The notes under the pieces: model-generated | Told to the model about the DNA's origin: nothing | Database searches by the model: none | The model's input: only the letters and a program-made list of their open reading frames with translations | Part shown: positions 5,799 through 13,464 of the stretch, piece by piece | Numbering within the stretch: the first letter of the stretch is position 1 | How the letters are laid out: every line of letters begins with the position of its first letter | Made by a program: the position numbers and the translations under genes | Assembly: GCA_947384055.1 (NCBI GenBank) | Contig: CANDFO010000062.1 | Coordinates: 1-14,260 of the forward strand | Direction of reading: 5' to 3' | DNA from: an uncultured Flavonifractor sp. | GTDB taxonomy: Bacteria > Bacillota > Clostridia > Oscillospirales > Oscillospiraceae | DNA length: 14,260 nucleotides

Positions 5799-7626
5799 CG
5801 CATTTTCCTCCTGGATAGAGCTTGTCCGCGCCGCAGCCGGTGCACTGCGCCCGGCAGTCGGGGGTGATCATTGCTTGATAGGCCCGCTCCCGCTCCCGCC
5901 ACAGGAAGGCGGCGCTTACGCCGGTAGAGGTGACGCTCCAGGGAAGCACCTCCTCCCGGGGACGCTCCCGGCAGGCGTAAAAGTCCGGGTCCAGGCCGCA
6001 GGACTGAAAAGCCGCCATCCAGCGGCCGAAGTCGAAGTACTCGCTCCAGGCGTCAAATTTAGCCCCCTGCCGCCACGCCGCCTCCAGCACCTGAGCCAGG
6101 CGCCGGTCCCCCCGGGAAAAGACGGCCTCCAGAAAGCTGGTCTGGGGGTCGTGCCAGTTATAGCGGATAGAGCGGCCCCGCATGTTCTCCCGCAGGAGCT
6201 TCACCCGCCGCTGATACTCCTCCAAGGACACCTGGGCTTCCCACTGGAAAGCGGTGTGGGGCTTGGGCACAAAGCAGGCGGTGGATACGGTGATATTGAC
6301 CCCCCGTTTGGGGTTGGGGGTGGTCTCCTTCCAGACCCGGAATACCTTTTCCGCCAAATCCGCGATGCCCAGCACATCCTCGTCGGTCTCGGTGGGCAGA
6401 CCCAGCATAAAGTAGAGCTTTACACTGCTCCAGCCCCCGGAGAAGGCCGTCCGGCAGGAGCGCAGAATCTCCTCTTCCGTGACGTTTTTGTTGATGACGT
6501 CCCGCAGACGCTGGGTGCCCGCCTCCGGCGCGAACGTGAGGCCCGACTTGCGCACACGCTGCACCCGCTCCATCAGCCCCAGAGAGAAATTGTCCGCCCG
6601 CAGGGAGGGCAGGGACAGAGAGACCTTGTTGGGCCCGCACCAATCCAGCAGTCCGTCACACAGGCTCTCCAGAGAGCGGTAATCGCTGGTAGACAGGCTG
6701 GACAGGGTCATCTCCTGATAGCCGGAGTCCCTGCATGCGGCAATTCCCTGCTCCACCAGCCGCCGGGGGCTGCGGGCGCGCACCGGCCGATAGGCGTACC
6801 CGGCCTGGCAGAAGCGGCAGCCCCGGATACACCCCCGGAACAGCTCCAGCATCACCCGGTCGTGGACAATCTCCGTAGAGGGAACAATCGTTTTTACGGG
6901 AAAGTAGCTCTTGTCAAAGTCCTGGACAATGCGCTTTGTGACCACAGCGGGGACCCCTTCCCGAGGTGTAATCTCGGCAAGCGTGCCATCCGCGCAATAG
7001 TTAACCGTATAGAATGACGGGATATATACCCCCTGGATACCGGCCGCAGCCAGCAAAAATTCCTGCTTATCCCAGCACTCCTCCCGGGCCTTTCGGTAGA
7101 GCTGAATCAGCTCGACGCTCACATCCTCTCCCTCCCCCAGGACGAAGAGGTCCACAAAAGGGGCCAGGGGCTCCGGATTAAAGGCGCAGGTTCCCCCCGC
7201 CACCACAATGGGGGACAGGCCGGAGCGCTCCCCGCTGTGCAGGGGCAGTCCCGCCAGATCCAACATGTTGAGCACATTGGAGTAGGCCATCTCATACCCC
7301 AGGGAGAAGCCGATCAGGTCGAAATCAGCAATGGCGTCGCCGCTCTCCAGCCCATAGAGTGGAATTCCCGCCTTGCGCAGCTCCGCCTCCATATCCCCCC
7401 AGGGCGCAAAGACCCGCTCGCACCAGACGCCCTCCATCTCGTTCATAACGCCGTAGAGGATACGCATACCCAAATTGGACATACCGATCTCATAGGTGTC
7501 CGGAAAGCACAGGGCATAGCGCACATCCACGGCCCTGCGGTCTTTCACCACCGCGTTGTACTCCCCGCCGGTGTACCGGGCCGGTTTCTGCACCCGGGGT
7601 AGGATATGTTCTAACACAGGATTCAT
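5785..7626 (-). CDS. B12-binding-type radical SAM protein (TIGR03960 family)
   Basis: 613 residues. The N-terminal part (about 1-230) resembles the cobalamin-binding-like Rossmann domain of this family (for example LIGFSLGYEM near 104-113). The radical SAM core starts near 250, with the SAM/[4Fe-4S] motif C266-x3-C270-x2-C273 in RGCIRGCRFCQAG. A second cysteine cluster closes the protein (C591-x3-C595-x2-C598 and C609), a candidate auxiliary iron-sulfur site. The substrate is unknown. The ATG at 7626 is preceded by GAGAGG at about 8 nt and a stronger AAGGAGG further up (about 14-15 nt) that can pair in a hairpin (7644-7665). It is cotranscribed with the DUF2344 gene, which overlaps its end. 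No strong promoter was recognised in 7627-7804. Confidence 0.92.
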   Translation of the reverse strand: MNPVLEHILPRVQKPARYTGGEYNAVVKDRRAVDVRYALCFPDTYEIGMSNLGMRILYGVMNEMEGVWCERVFAPWGDMEAELRKAGIPLYGLESGDAIADFDLIGFSLGYEMAYSNVLNMLDLAGLPLHSGERSGLSPIVVAGGTCAFNPEPLAPFVDLFVLGEGEDVSVELIQLYRKAREECWDKQEFLLAAAGIQGVYIPSFYTVNYCADGTLAEITPREGVPAVVTKRIVQDFDKSYFPVKTIVPSTEIVHDRVMLELFRGCIRGCRFCQAGYAYRPVRARSPRRLVEQGIAACRDSGYQEMTLSSLSTSDYRSLESLCDGLLDWCGPNKVSLSLPSLRADNFSLGLMERVQRVRKSGLTFAPEAGTQRLRDVINKNVTEEEILRSCRTAFSGGWSSVKLYFMLGLPTETDEDVLGIADLAEKVFRVWKETTPNPKRGVNITVSTACFVPKPHTAFQWEAQVSLEEYQRRVKLLRENMRGRSIRYNWHDPQTSFLEAVFSRGDRRLAQVLEAAWRQGAKFDAWSEYFDFGRWMAAFQSCGLDPDFYACRERPREEVLPWSVTSTGVSAAFLWRERERAYQAMITPDCRAQCTGCGADKLYPGGKCDAEA

Positions 7627-7643
7627 GCCAAAACCTCTCTCCC

Positions 7644-7665
7644 CTCCTTTTTCATAAAAAAGGAG
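7644..7665 (-). promoter_or_regulatory. Hairpin that can mask the radical SAM Shine-Dalgarno
   Basis: On the minus strand CTCCTTTTT (7657-7665) pairs perfectly with AAAAAGGAG (7644-7652) around the loop TATG. The 3' arm contains the strong AAGGAG sequence ahead of the radical SAM gene. The arms are seen directly; a role in limiting translation is a guess, because a second weaker GAGAGG sits at a better distance from the ATG and stays free. Confidence 0.45.
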
Positions 7666-7804
7666 TAAAAAGGACTTCCATATACCCTTCCAGACCTGTT
7701 TACGGCGCCGCGGCGCCGCCCGGTGACAAAAGTCCCTCTTCTATTAAAATCAGCCCCGCCGTTCCGTGGAACAGATAAAACCCGTTCCGCTGTGGGAAGG
7801 CTCG

Positions 7805-8893
7805 TCAGCCTGCCGCCAGCATCAGCCGGGTCCATTCACTGTCGTACAGGGCCAGGATATCCTGCGGCAGATTCTGATAGACCTCGCAGCGGTTGGACAG
7901 GAAGGCGCTGTCCGGGTAGGCGTCCGGATTACTGACCAGCTCCTCATCCAGTTCCTCCCGTACGGACAGCAGCGGGGTGGAGTACCAGGTCTCCTCGCAG
8001 TTTTTCAGACCCGCCTGGGTGGAGCACATAAAGTTGATAAACGCCTCGGCGTTGGCCTTGTTCTCAGCGTTTTTAGGAATGCACATGGCGTCCACATAGA
8101 GATTGCTGCCCTCCTTGGGCACGCAGAAAGCCAGGTCCGGGTTCACATCCACCATGGTCCGGTAATCCCCGTAATAATAAGAGCACACGGCGGCGGAGCC
8201 GCTCTGCATTTTTTCAAAGACCTCGTCCATGACATAGCTCTGCACTAGGGGCTTCTGCCGAATCAGTAGGTCGGTGGCCGCCTTGATCTCAGTGGGATCC
8301 ACCGTGTTGTAGGAGTACCCCAGGTATTTGAGGGCAATGCCCATGCCGTCCCGGGAGTTGTTGAACATCAGAATCTGGCCGGAATAGGCCTCGTCAAAAA
8401 GGATGCCCCAGCTGTCGGGCGCACTTTCTACCATGGTGGTGTTGTAAATGATGCCCAGCACGCCCCACATATAAGGGACGCTGTACAAGTTGTCCGGGTC
8501 GTAGCCGGGATTTTTCAGGCTGGGGTCAATATCGGAAAAATTGGGGATGTTGTCAAAATTCAGAGGCTCCAGCATATCCTCTTCAATCATGCGGGAGATC
8601 ATGTAGTCGGAGGGGATCACCACGTCATAGCTGGCCCCGTCGTTTTTCAGCACTCCGTACATGGACTCGTTGCTGTCATAGGTATCGTAATTGACCTTAA
8701 TGCCGGTCTCACGGGTAAAGTCCTCCAGCACCGACTCGTCGATATACACGCCCCAGTTGTATACGTTCACCACGCCGCCGGAAGCCCCGGGAGCGGGGGT
8801 GCCGGACACGCCGCCGGAAGCGCTGCCGCAGCCGGACAGAAGCAGACCGGAAACTGTCACAGCAGTCAATGCAACCGCGAGAATCTTTTTCAA
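7805..8893 (-). CDS. potD: Spermidine/putrescine-binding lipoprotein PotD
   Basis: A 362-residue periplasmic-binding-type lipoprotein that captures polyamines outside the membrane for PotABC. It starts MKKILAVALTAV, has a hydrophobic signal segment and the lipobox LLSGC with Cys22 as the lipidated residue, then a Gly/Ser/Pro linker (about 23-42). The mature part begins with VVNVYNWGVYIDESVLEDF and continues with DVVIPSDYM and PYMWGVLGIIYN, typical of PotD/PotF. I place the start at TTG (8891-8893) with GAAAGGGG 9 nt upstream; a longer reading to 8980 adds a basic stretch without the signal-peptide pattern or a ribosome binding site. It is last in potABCD, 93 nt after potC. No clear terminator follows. 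Spermidine versus putrescine preference cannot be told from the sequence. Confidence 0.93.
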   Translation of the reverse strand: MKKILAVALTAVTVSGLLLSGCGSASGGVSGTPAPGASGGVVNVYNWGVYIDESVLEDFTRETGIKVNYDTYDSNESMYGVLKNDGASYDVVIPSDYMISRMIEEDMLEPLNFDNIPNFSDIDPSLKNPGYDPDNLYSVPYMWGVLGIIYNTTMVESAPDSWGILFDEAYSGQILMFNNSRDGMGIALKYLGYSYNTVDPTEIKAATDLLIRQKPLVQSYVMDEVFEKMQSGSAAVCSYYYGDYRTMVDVNPDLAFCVPKEGSNLYVDAMCIPKNAENKANAEAFINFMCSTQAGLKNCEETWYSTPLLSVREELDEELVSNPDAYPDSAFLSNRCEVYQNLPQDILALYDSEWTRLMLAAG

Positions 8894-8986
8894 TTTTGTT
8901 ATCCCCTTTCGGAAGAAATATAATACCTGACCTGCCCGCCTCTTTCGGCCGGACGCGGGCTGTGAACAGCTTGGAGACACGCCGCC

Positions 8987-9856
8987 TTACGCGGCCTTCC
9001 CATCCGGGGTGAGCACGGCCTTCTGCTTCGCCAGAGCGCTCTCCTGCCGGGCCTGCCGGAGGTTCACCACCAGCAGCAGCACAAATACGCACAGGAACAT
9101 CAGGGTAGACAGGGCGTTGATCTCCGGCGTCACCGGCTTCTTGACCATGGTGTAGATCTCCACCGCCAGGGTGGTCACACCGGAACCCTTGGTGAAGTAG
9201 CTGATGACGAAATCGTCAATGGACATGGTAAATGCGATAATCAGGCCGTTGAGCACCCCGGGCATGATTTCCGGTAAAATCACCCGTCGGAAGGCATACC
9301 AGCCGGAGGCCCCCAGGTCCTGGGCCGCCTCATAGATATTGGGGTCCAGCCCCCGCAGGCGGGGCATCACCGACAAAATCACGTAGGGCGCGTCAAAGGT
9401 AATATGGGCAATCAGCAGGGTGCCGAAGCCCATCTTCCAACGCAGCCCGAAAAGGGCCGCAATGGGACTGCCGTTGAACAGGTCGATGGCAAAGACAAAC
9501 AGAAGCATCATAGACACGCCGGTAATGATGTCCGCGTTGGTCAGGGGGATATTGTTCACCGCCAGACAGACGGAGCGTGTCCGGCGCCTCATGCTGTAAA
9601 AGCCGATGGCGGCGGCGGTGCCCAGCACCGTGGACACCAGGGCGGCTGCCGCCGACAGTATCAGAGTGGTCCGCAGAGAGCCCAGCAGCCGGGCGTTGCT
9701 CAGCAGCTCCTGATACCACTGGAGGGAAAATCCCTCCCAGACGCGGTTGCTCCGCCCGGCGTTGAAGGAAAAGACAATCAGGAGGATAATGGGCGCGTAC
9801 AGGAACAGGTACACCAGCACCGAAAAGACCCGTGAAGGGATGCGGCGGCGGCTCAT
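8987..9856 (-). CDS. potC: Polyamine ABC transporter permease PotC
   Basis: 289 residues with about six membrane helices and the binding-protein-dependent permease domain. The EAA loop that docks on the ATPase runs from about 176 to 200 (EAAQDLGASGWYAF, then ILPEIMPG). With PotB it forms the membrane channel. The ATG at 9856 gives the classic ATGA overlap with the potB stop (9853-9856), so translation is probably coupled. A longer in-frame reading to 9910 would run back into potB and adds a basic Arg/Gly stretch unlike PotC N-termini. Confidence 0.93.
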   Translation of the reverse strand: MSRRRIPSRVFSVLVYLFLYAPIILLIVFSFNAGRSNRVWEGFSLQWYQELLSNARLLGSLRTTLILSAAAALVSTVLGTAAAIGFYSMRRRTRSVCLAVNNIPLTNADIITGVSMMLLFVFAIDLFNGSPIAALFGLRWKMGFGTLLIAHITFDAPYVILSVMPRLRGLDPNIYEAAQDLGASGWYAFRRVILPEIMPGVLNGLIIAFTMSIDDFVISYFTKGSGVTTLAVEIYTMVKKPVTPEINALSTLMFLCVFVLLLVVNLRQARQESALAKQKAVLTPDGKAA

Positions 9857-10701
9857 AGCACGGCCACCCCCTCTTCTCCCTCGCCGAAGCGGTTCATAAT
9901 AGCCATACACACCAGAACGATCACCATCATCACCAGGGCAATGGCCGAACCCAGGTGTGGATTATACGCATTACCTAAAAACTGCATCTCAATGAGGTCC
10001 CCCAGCAGGAGGGTTTTTCCGCCCCCCAGCAGCCGGGACAGGGCGAAGGTGGACACCGACGGAATAAACACCATCGTCACGCCGGATAGCACCCCCGGCA
10101 GGGAGAGGGGAAAGACCACCTTGCGAAAGACCATCAGGCTGTCCGCCCCCAGATCCTGGGCCGCCTCTATGACTTTTGGGTCAATCTTGTCGATTACCGA
10201 GAAGATGGGCATGATCATAAAGGGCAGGAAATTGTATACCATGCCCAGCACAATGGCCCCCCGGGTATTGATCATATGCAGTCCGGTGAGATTCGTCCCA
10301 AATACGCCGTTGATCAGGCGGAACACGCCTGCCGTCCTCAGCGCCTGATTGATCAGTCCGTTGTCGTCCAGCAGGGACATCCAGGCATAGGTCCGCAGGA
10401 GAAAATTCATCCACATGGGGAGCATAATAAGCATCATGGCCACCTTGCGCACGGCAGCGCTCTCCTTGGACAGGAAATAGGCCAGCGGATAGCCCAGCAG
10501 GATACAAATCAGCGTAGCGGCGGCGGCCAGGGCAAAGGAGTGCTGAAAAGCGGGGAGGTACTGCCCCATATTGCTGAAATTGGAGAAGGTAAGCCCCCCG
10601 TCCCTGGCTGTAAAGGCATAGGCCACAATGAGGAGCAGGGGGGCGATGACAAAAACGGCCATCCAGACCACGTATGGGATGGCAAGAGACCTATTCTTCA
10701 T
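9853..10701 (-). CDS. potB: Polyamine ABC transporter permease PotB
   Basis: 282 residues. The N-terminus MKNRSLAIPYVVWMAVFVIA enters the membrane directly; about six helices follow. The EAA loop is at about 179-204 (EAAQDLGADSLMVF, then FPLSLPG). It overlaps the end of potA by 11 nt, with its GGAGGGGAGG ribosome binding site inside the acidic tail codons of potA, and overlaps potC by 4 nt. It pairs with PotC as the heterodimeric translocation path. Confidence 0.93.
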   Translation of the reverse strand: MKNRSLAIPYVVWMAVFVIAPLLLIVAYAFTARDGGLTFSNFSNMGQYLPAFQHSFALAAAATLICILLGYPLAYFLSKESAAVRKVAMMLIMLPMWMNFLLRTYAWMSLLDDNGLINQALRTAGVFRLINGVFGTNLTGLHMINTRGAIVLGMVYNFLPFMIMPIFSVIDKIDPKVIEAAQDLGADSLMVFRKVVFPLSLPGVLSGVTMVFIPSVSTFALSRLLGGGKTLLLGDLIEMQFLGNAYNPHLGSAIALVMMVIVLVCMAIMNRFGEGEEGVAVL

Positions 10702-11824
10702 CTCCGTCCTCCCCTCCGGCCAGCTCCTCGTTGAGCTCGTCGTACTCGGCGCTGTAGGAGCTGTAGTCGCCGAACTGTCCGGAATAGGCGCTCTTCTTCA
10801 TGATGTGGAAACCGTCCGGGTCGATCTTCACCCCGATCCGGGCCCCTACCGGGGAGTAGTCGGTGGTCTGAATCAGCCACTTAAAGCCCCGGAAATCCAC
10901 AATGGTGTCGTAGTGGACACCTTTGAAAGTGACTTCCGTCACCGTACCGGTAAGCTGCCCCTGGGATTCCGGCACTATGTCGATATCCTCCGGGCGGATG
11001 ACCACATCCACCGGCTCTCCGGGGGCAAAGCCCTTGTCCAGGCACTGGAATTTCCGGCCGTACATGCCCACCACGTAATCCTCGTGCATGATGCCGTCAA
11101 TGATATTGCTCTCGCCGATAAAGTCTGCCACAAAAGCGTTTTTCGGCTCGTTATAAATGTCCTCAGGGGAGCCGATCTGCTGGATTTTGCCCGCGTTCAT
11201 CACCACGATGGTGTCGCTCATCGTGAGGGCCTCTTCCTGGTCGTGGGTGACGTAGACAAAGGTGATGCCCACCTGCTGCTGGATGCGCTTGAGTTCAATC
11301 TGCATATCCTTGCGCAGCTTCAGGTCCAGCGCGCCCAGGGGCTCGTCCAGCAGCAGCACCTGGGGACGGTTCACCACCGCCCGGGCGATGGCCACCCGCT
11401 GCTGCTGTCCGCCGGAGAGGGCGTTTACCGAACGCCTGCCGTACCCAGACAGATTCACCAGGGCCAAGGCCTCCTCCACCCGGCGCTTCACCTCGTCCTC
11501 AGGGGTCTTGGCAATGCGCAGGCCGAAGGCAACGTTCTCGAAGATATTCATATGGGTGAACAGGGCGTACTTCTGGAACACGGTGTTGACCTTCCGCTTG
11601 TGGGGCGGCACGCTGTTGATGCGCACGCCGTCAAAGAACACGTCTCCGGAGGTTGGCTCCTGGAATCCGCCGATGATCCGCAGGGTAGTGGTCTTGCCGC
11701 AGCCGGAGGGTCCCAGCAGGGTGAGAAATTCCTTGTCGTTGATATACAGGTTGATGTGGTCCAGAATCACGTCCTCGTCAAACCTCATGACACAATCCGA
11801 CAGACGGATGAGCTCCTTGGACAT
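10691..11824 (-). CDS. potA: Polyamine ABC transporter ATPase PotA
   Basis: 377 residues, the usual PotA length. The nucleotide-binding domain has Walker A GPSGCGKT (38-45), Q-loop Gln84 (VFQKYALF), signature LSGGQ (136-140), Walker B VLLLDEP (156-162) and the switch His194 (VTHDQEE). A TOBE-type regulatory domain follows (about 240-345). The C-terminus is strikingly acidic and tyrosine-rich, ending LAGGEDGDEE. It energises polyamine import by PotBC from the cytoplasmic face. First gene of the operon; the ATG at 11824 has GGAGGA (11828-11833) about 4 nt upstream. The leader holds a terminator-like hairpin (11909-11941). Confidence 0.95.
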   Translation of the reverse strand: MSKELIRLSDCVMRFDEDVILDHINLYINDKEFLTLLGPSGCGKTTTLRIIGGFQEPTSGDVFFDGVRINSVPPHKRKVNTVFQKYALFTHMNIFENVAFGLRIAKTPEDEVKRRVEEALALVNLSGYGRRSVNALSGGQQQRVAIARAVVNRPQVLLLDEPLGALDLKLRKDMQIELKRIQQQVGITFVYVTHDQEEALTMSDTIVVMNAGKIQQIGSPEDIYNEPKNAFVADFIGESNIIDGIMHEDYVVGMYGRKFQCLDKGFAPGEPVDVVIRPEDIDIVPESQGQLTGTVTEVTFKGVHYDTIVDFRGFKWLIQTTDYSPVGARIGVKIDPDGFHIMKKSAYSGQFGDYSSYSAEYDELNEELAGGEDGDEE

Positions 11825-11832
11825 TTATCCTC

Positions 11833-11879
11833 CCCCATTTCTTGGGGCCCGCGTTCAAAGCCGGGGAATACCGGTCTTT
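11833..11879 (-). promoter_or_regulatory. Two further hairpins in the potA leader
   Basis: On the minus strand AAAG-CCGG (with one bulged A) pairs with CCGG-CTTT (11857-11879). Closer to potA, CCCC pairs with GGGG around AAGAAAT (11833-11847), directly abutting the GGAGGA ribosome binding site. Both are short, and folding was judged by eye only. They might alternate with the upstream terminator hairpin. Confidence 0.35.
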
Positions 11880-11908
11880 CATACGGGCTCTCAATCTCAA
11901 AATACTGC

Positions 11909-11941
11909 AAAAGGCGTACCCAACCGGCGGTTGGGTACGCC
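11909..11941 (-). terminator. Terminator-like hairpin in the pot operon leader (possible attenuator)
   Basis: On the minus strand a perfect 13-bp GC-rich stem (11941-11929 with 11925-11913; arms GGCGTACCCAACC and GGTTGGGTACGCC), a 3-nt loop, then TTTTGC and a further TTTT 7 nt on. It begins only about 8 nt after the predicted transcription start of the pot promoter, so it lies inside the leader, not at the end of a gene. It could prematurely end pot transcription, or act as a 5' stabilising stem. The four-T tract makes termination moderate. Confidence 0.6.
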
Positions 11942-11955
11942 CTTACGACGAACAA

Positions 11956-11984
11956 ATGATATCTTGAAACGCGAAAAAAGTCAA
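11956..11984 (-). promoter_or_regulatory. potABCD promoter
   Basis: On the minus strand TTGACT (11979-11984), exactly 17 nt, then TATCAT (11956-11961). The predicted start is near 11949, giving a leader of about 125 nt before potA. No competing promoter was found between the leader hairpin and potA. Confidence 0.7.
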
Positions 11985-11985
11985 T

Positions 11986-12013
11986 AAAAAAACCGAAAGT
12001 TTTGCGGGTTTTT
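11986..12013 (-). terminator. Probable metY terminator
   Basis: On the minus strand AAAAACC (12007-12013) pairs with GGTTTTT (11988-11994) around a 12-nt loop that can add a C-G pair, followed by more T residues to 11986. The stem is AT-rich, so termination may be leaky. The T run directly abuts the -35 box of the pot promoter. Confidence 0.5.
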
Positions 12014-12015
12014 CC

Positions 12016-12043
12016 CTCTGCCAGGGGCCCCCTCTCTGCCAGG
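12016..12043 (-). repeat. Two direct copies of CTCTGCCAGG, 18 bp apart
   Basis: CTCTGCCAGG occurs at 12016-12025 and again at 12034-12043, between the metY stop and the pot promoter, about 30-60 bp upstream of the -35 box. It could be a pair of regulator sites or a slippage duplication; a GGGGCCCC palindrome-like stretch lies between. Confidence 0.5.
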
Positions 12044-12082
12044 CCAAACATATGGGGTTTCGGCGGCGGGGAGGCACAAGGG

Positions 12083-13366
12083 CTAGATCTGCTCCAGGGC
12101 CTGCTCCAGGTCCGCCAGGATATCCGCGCAGTCCTCTATGCCCACAGACAGGCGCACCAGGTCGGGGGAGACCCCCGCGGCGGCCAGCTCCGCATCACTC
12201 ATCTGCCGGTGAGTGGTGGAGGCCGGGTGGAGCACACAGGTTTTGGCGTCTGCCACATGGGTGGCGATGGAGGCCAGCTTCAGCCCGGCCATAAAGCGGG
12301 AGGCGGCCTCCCGTCCTCCCTTGACCCCAAAGGAAACCACGCCGCAGCTGCCGTTGGGCAGGTATTTTTCCGCCAGACTGTGGTAGGGGTCCCCGGCCAG
12401 ACCGGGATATCGCACCCAAGCCGTCTTGGGGTGACGTTGCAGAAACTCCGCCGCGGCCAGGCCGTTGGCGCAGTGCTTTGCCATCCGCAGGGGCAGGGTC
12501 TCCAGTCCGATATTGAGGTAGTAGGCGTTCTGAGGGGAGGGGACAGACCCCAGGTCCCGCATGAGCTGGGCAGTGGCCTTGGTGATATAGGCCCCCTCCA
12601 GACCGAAACGCTGGGTGTAGGTCACGCCATGATAGCTCTCGTCGGGGGTGCACAGGCCGGGGAATTTATCGGGATACCGGGTCCAGTCGAAGGCGCCGCT
12701 GTCCACGATGGCCCCGCCCACGGCGTTGGCGTGGCCGTCCATATATTTGGTGGTGGAATGGGTGACGATGTCGGCCCCCCACTGGAAGGGCCGGCAGTTG
12801 ACCGGCGTGGCGAAGGTATTGTCGATGATCAGGGGCACCCCGTGGCTATGGGCGGCCCGGGCAAATTTCTCGATATCCAGCACCGTCAGGGCGGGATTGG
12901 CGATGGTCTCCCCAAAAACCGCCCGGGTCTCCGGCAGGAAGGCGGCGTCCAGCTCTTCCGGGGAGCAGTCCGGGTCCACGAAGGTAAAGCGGATTCCCAT
13001 GCGCTTCATGGTGACGGCGAAGAGGTTATAAGTGCCCCCGTAGATGGAGGAGGAGCACACCACATGCTCCCCGCAGGAGACGATATTGAATATGGCGTAA
13101 AAGGATGCCGCCTGCCCCGAGGAGGTGAGCATGGCGGCGGAGCCCCCCTCCAGCGCACAGATCTTAGCCGCCACATGGTCGTTGGTAGGGTTCTGGAGGC
13201 GGGTGTAAAAATAGCCGCTGGCCTCCAGGTCGAACAGGGCCCCCATCTGCTCGCCGGTGGCATAGCGGAACGTGGTAGACTGGACAATGGGGATATTCCG
13301 GGGCGCGCCGTTTTCGGGCGCATATCCGGCGTGGAGGCATTGGGTGCTGATATGCTGTTGAGCCAT
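12083..13366 (-). CDS. metY: O-acetylhomoserine sulfhydrylase (MetY type)
   Basis: A 427-residue Cys/Met-metabolism PLP enzyme, the length usual for MetY. It converts O-acetylhomoserine plus sulfide into homocysteine in the cytoplasm. Visible features: YFYTRLQNPT (52-61) with the phosphate-contacting Tyr/Arg, SSGQAA (82-87), the cofactor-ring Asp182 in IIDNTFATP, and the PLP lysine Lys207 in THSTTKYMDGH. The C-terminal domain ends with HRQMSD and RLSVGIEDC, as in the family. The start ATG at 13366 has AAAGGAAG about 7-9 nt upstream. It stands alone, with its own likely promoter (13416-13444). It is the natural partner of the Glu111-type MetA at 209-1123. Related cystathionine gamma-lyase or methionine gamma-lyase activity is less likely given the length and the opening MAQQHISTQCLHAGY. 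Confidence 0.94.
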   Translation of the reverse strand: MAQQHISTQCLHAGYAPENGAPRNIPIVQSTTFRYATGEQMGALFDLEASGYFYTRLQNPTNDHVAAKICALEGGSAAMLTSSGQAASFYAIFNIVSCGEHVVCSSSIYGGTYNLFAVTMKRMGIRFTFVDPDCSPEELDAAFLPETRAVFGETIANPALTVLDIEKFARAAHSHGVPLIIDNTFATPVNCRPFQWGADIVTHSTTKYMDGHANAVGGAIVDSGAFDWTRYPDKFPGLCTPDESYHGVTYTQRFGLEGAYITKATAQLMRDLGSVPSPQNAYYLNIGLETLPLRMAKHCANGLAAAEFLQRHPKTAWVRYPGLAGDPYHSLAEKYLPNGSCGVVSFGVKGGREAASRFMAGLKLASIATHVADAKTCVLHPASTTHRQMSDAELAAAGVSPDLVRLSVGIEDCADILADLEQALEQI

Positions 13367-13415
13367 GGCGAATCTTCCTTTCTCCGGGAGGAGCGCAGCT
13401 CGTCCCCCTTTGTTG

Positions 13416-13444
13416 TGTATATATTAGGTTAAATCCTGTGTCTA
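13416..13444 (-). promoter_or_regulatory. Likely metY promoter
   Basis: On the minus strand TAGACA (13439-13444), 17 nt, then TATACA (13416-13421) in an AT-rich patch. The start would be near 13409, giving a leader of about 43 nt, which is too short for a SAM riboswitch. The -10 is imperfect, and overlapping TAATAT and TATATA alternatives exist. Confidence 0.5.
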
Positions 13445-13464
13445 CAGCCGCTGCGTACACTCTG

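Noticed and set aside
5755..7017. Plus-strand open frame antisense to the radical SAM gene (420 codons)
   Set aside because: A shadow of a gene with an intact CxxxCxxC core; composition and lack of a start signal argue against it.
7623..7655. Ten-codon upstream ORF (MKKEGREVLA) touching the radical SAM start by ATGA
   Set aside because: No ribosome binding site precedes its ATG, which sits in the loop of the 7644-7665 hairpin; probably chance.
11785..11870. Leader peptide in the potA 5' UTR, starting MKDRYSPALN
   Set aside because: No ribosome binding site, and the frame runs past the potA start to 11785, overlapping the gene; no run of regulatory codons.
10628..11959. Long plus-strand open frame antisense to potA (443 codons)
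   Set aside because: It runs opposite a clear PotA with all ABC motifs, shows a His/Val/Leu-rich composition typical of a GC-rich antisense frame, and has no ribosome binding site or known domain.
12002..13432. Long plus-strand open frame antisense to metY (476 codons)
   Set aside because: A Gly/Val/Arg/His-rich shadow of metY with no recognisable domain; metY has complete PLP motifs.
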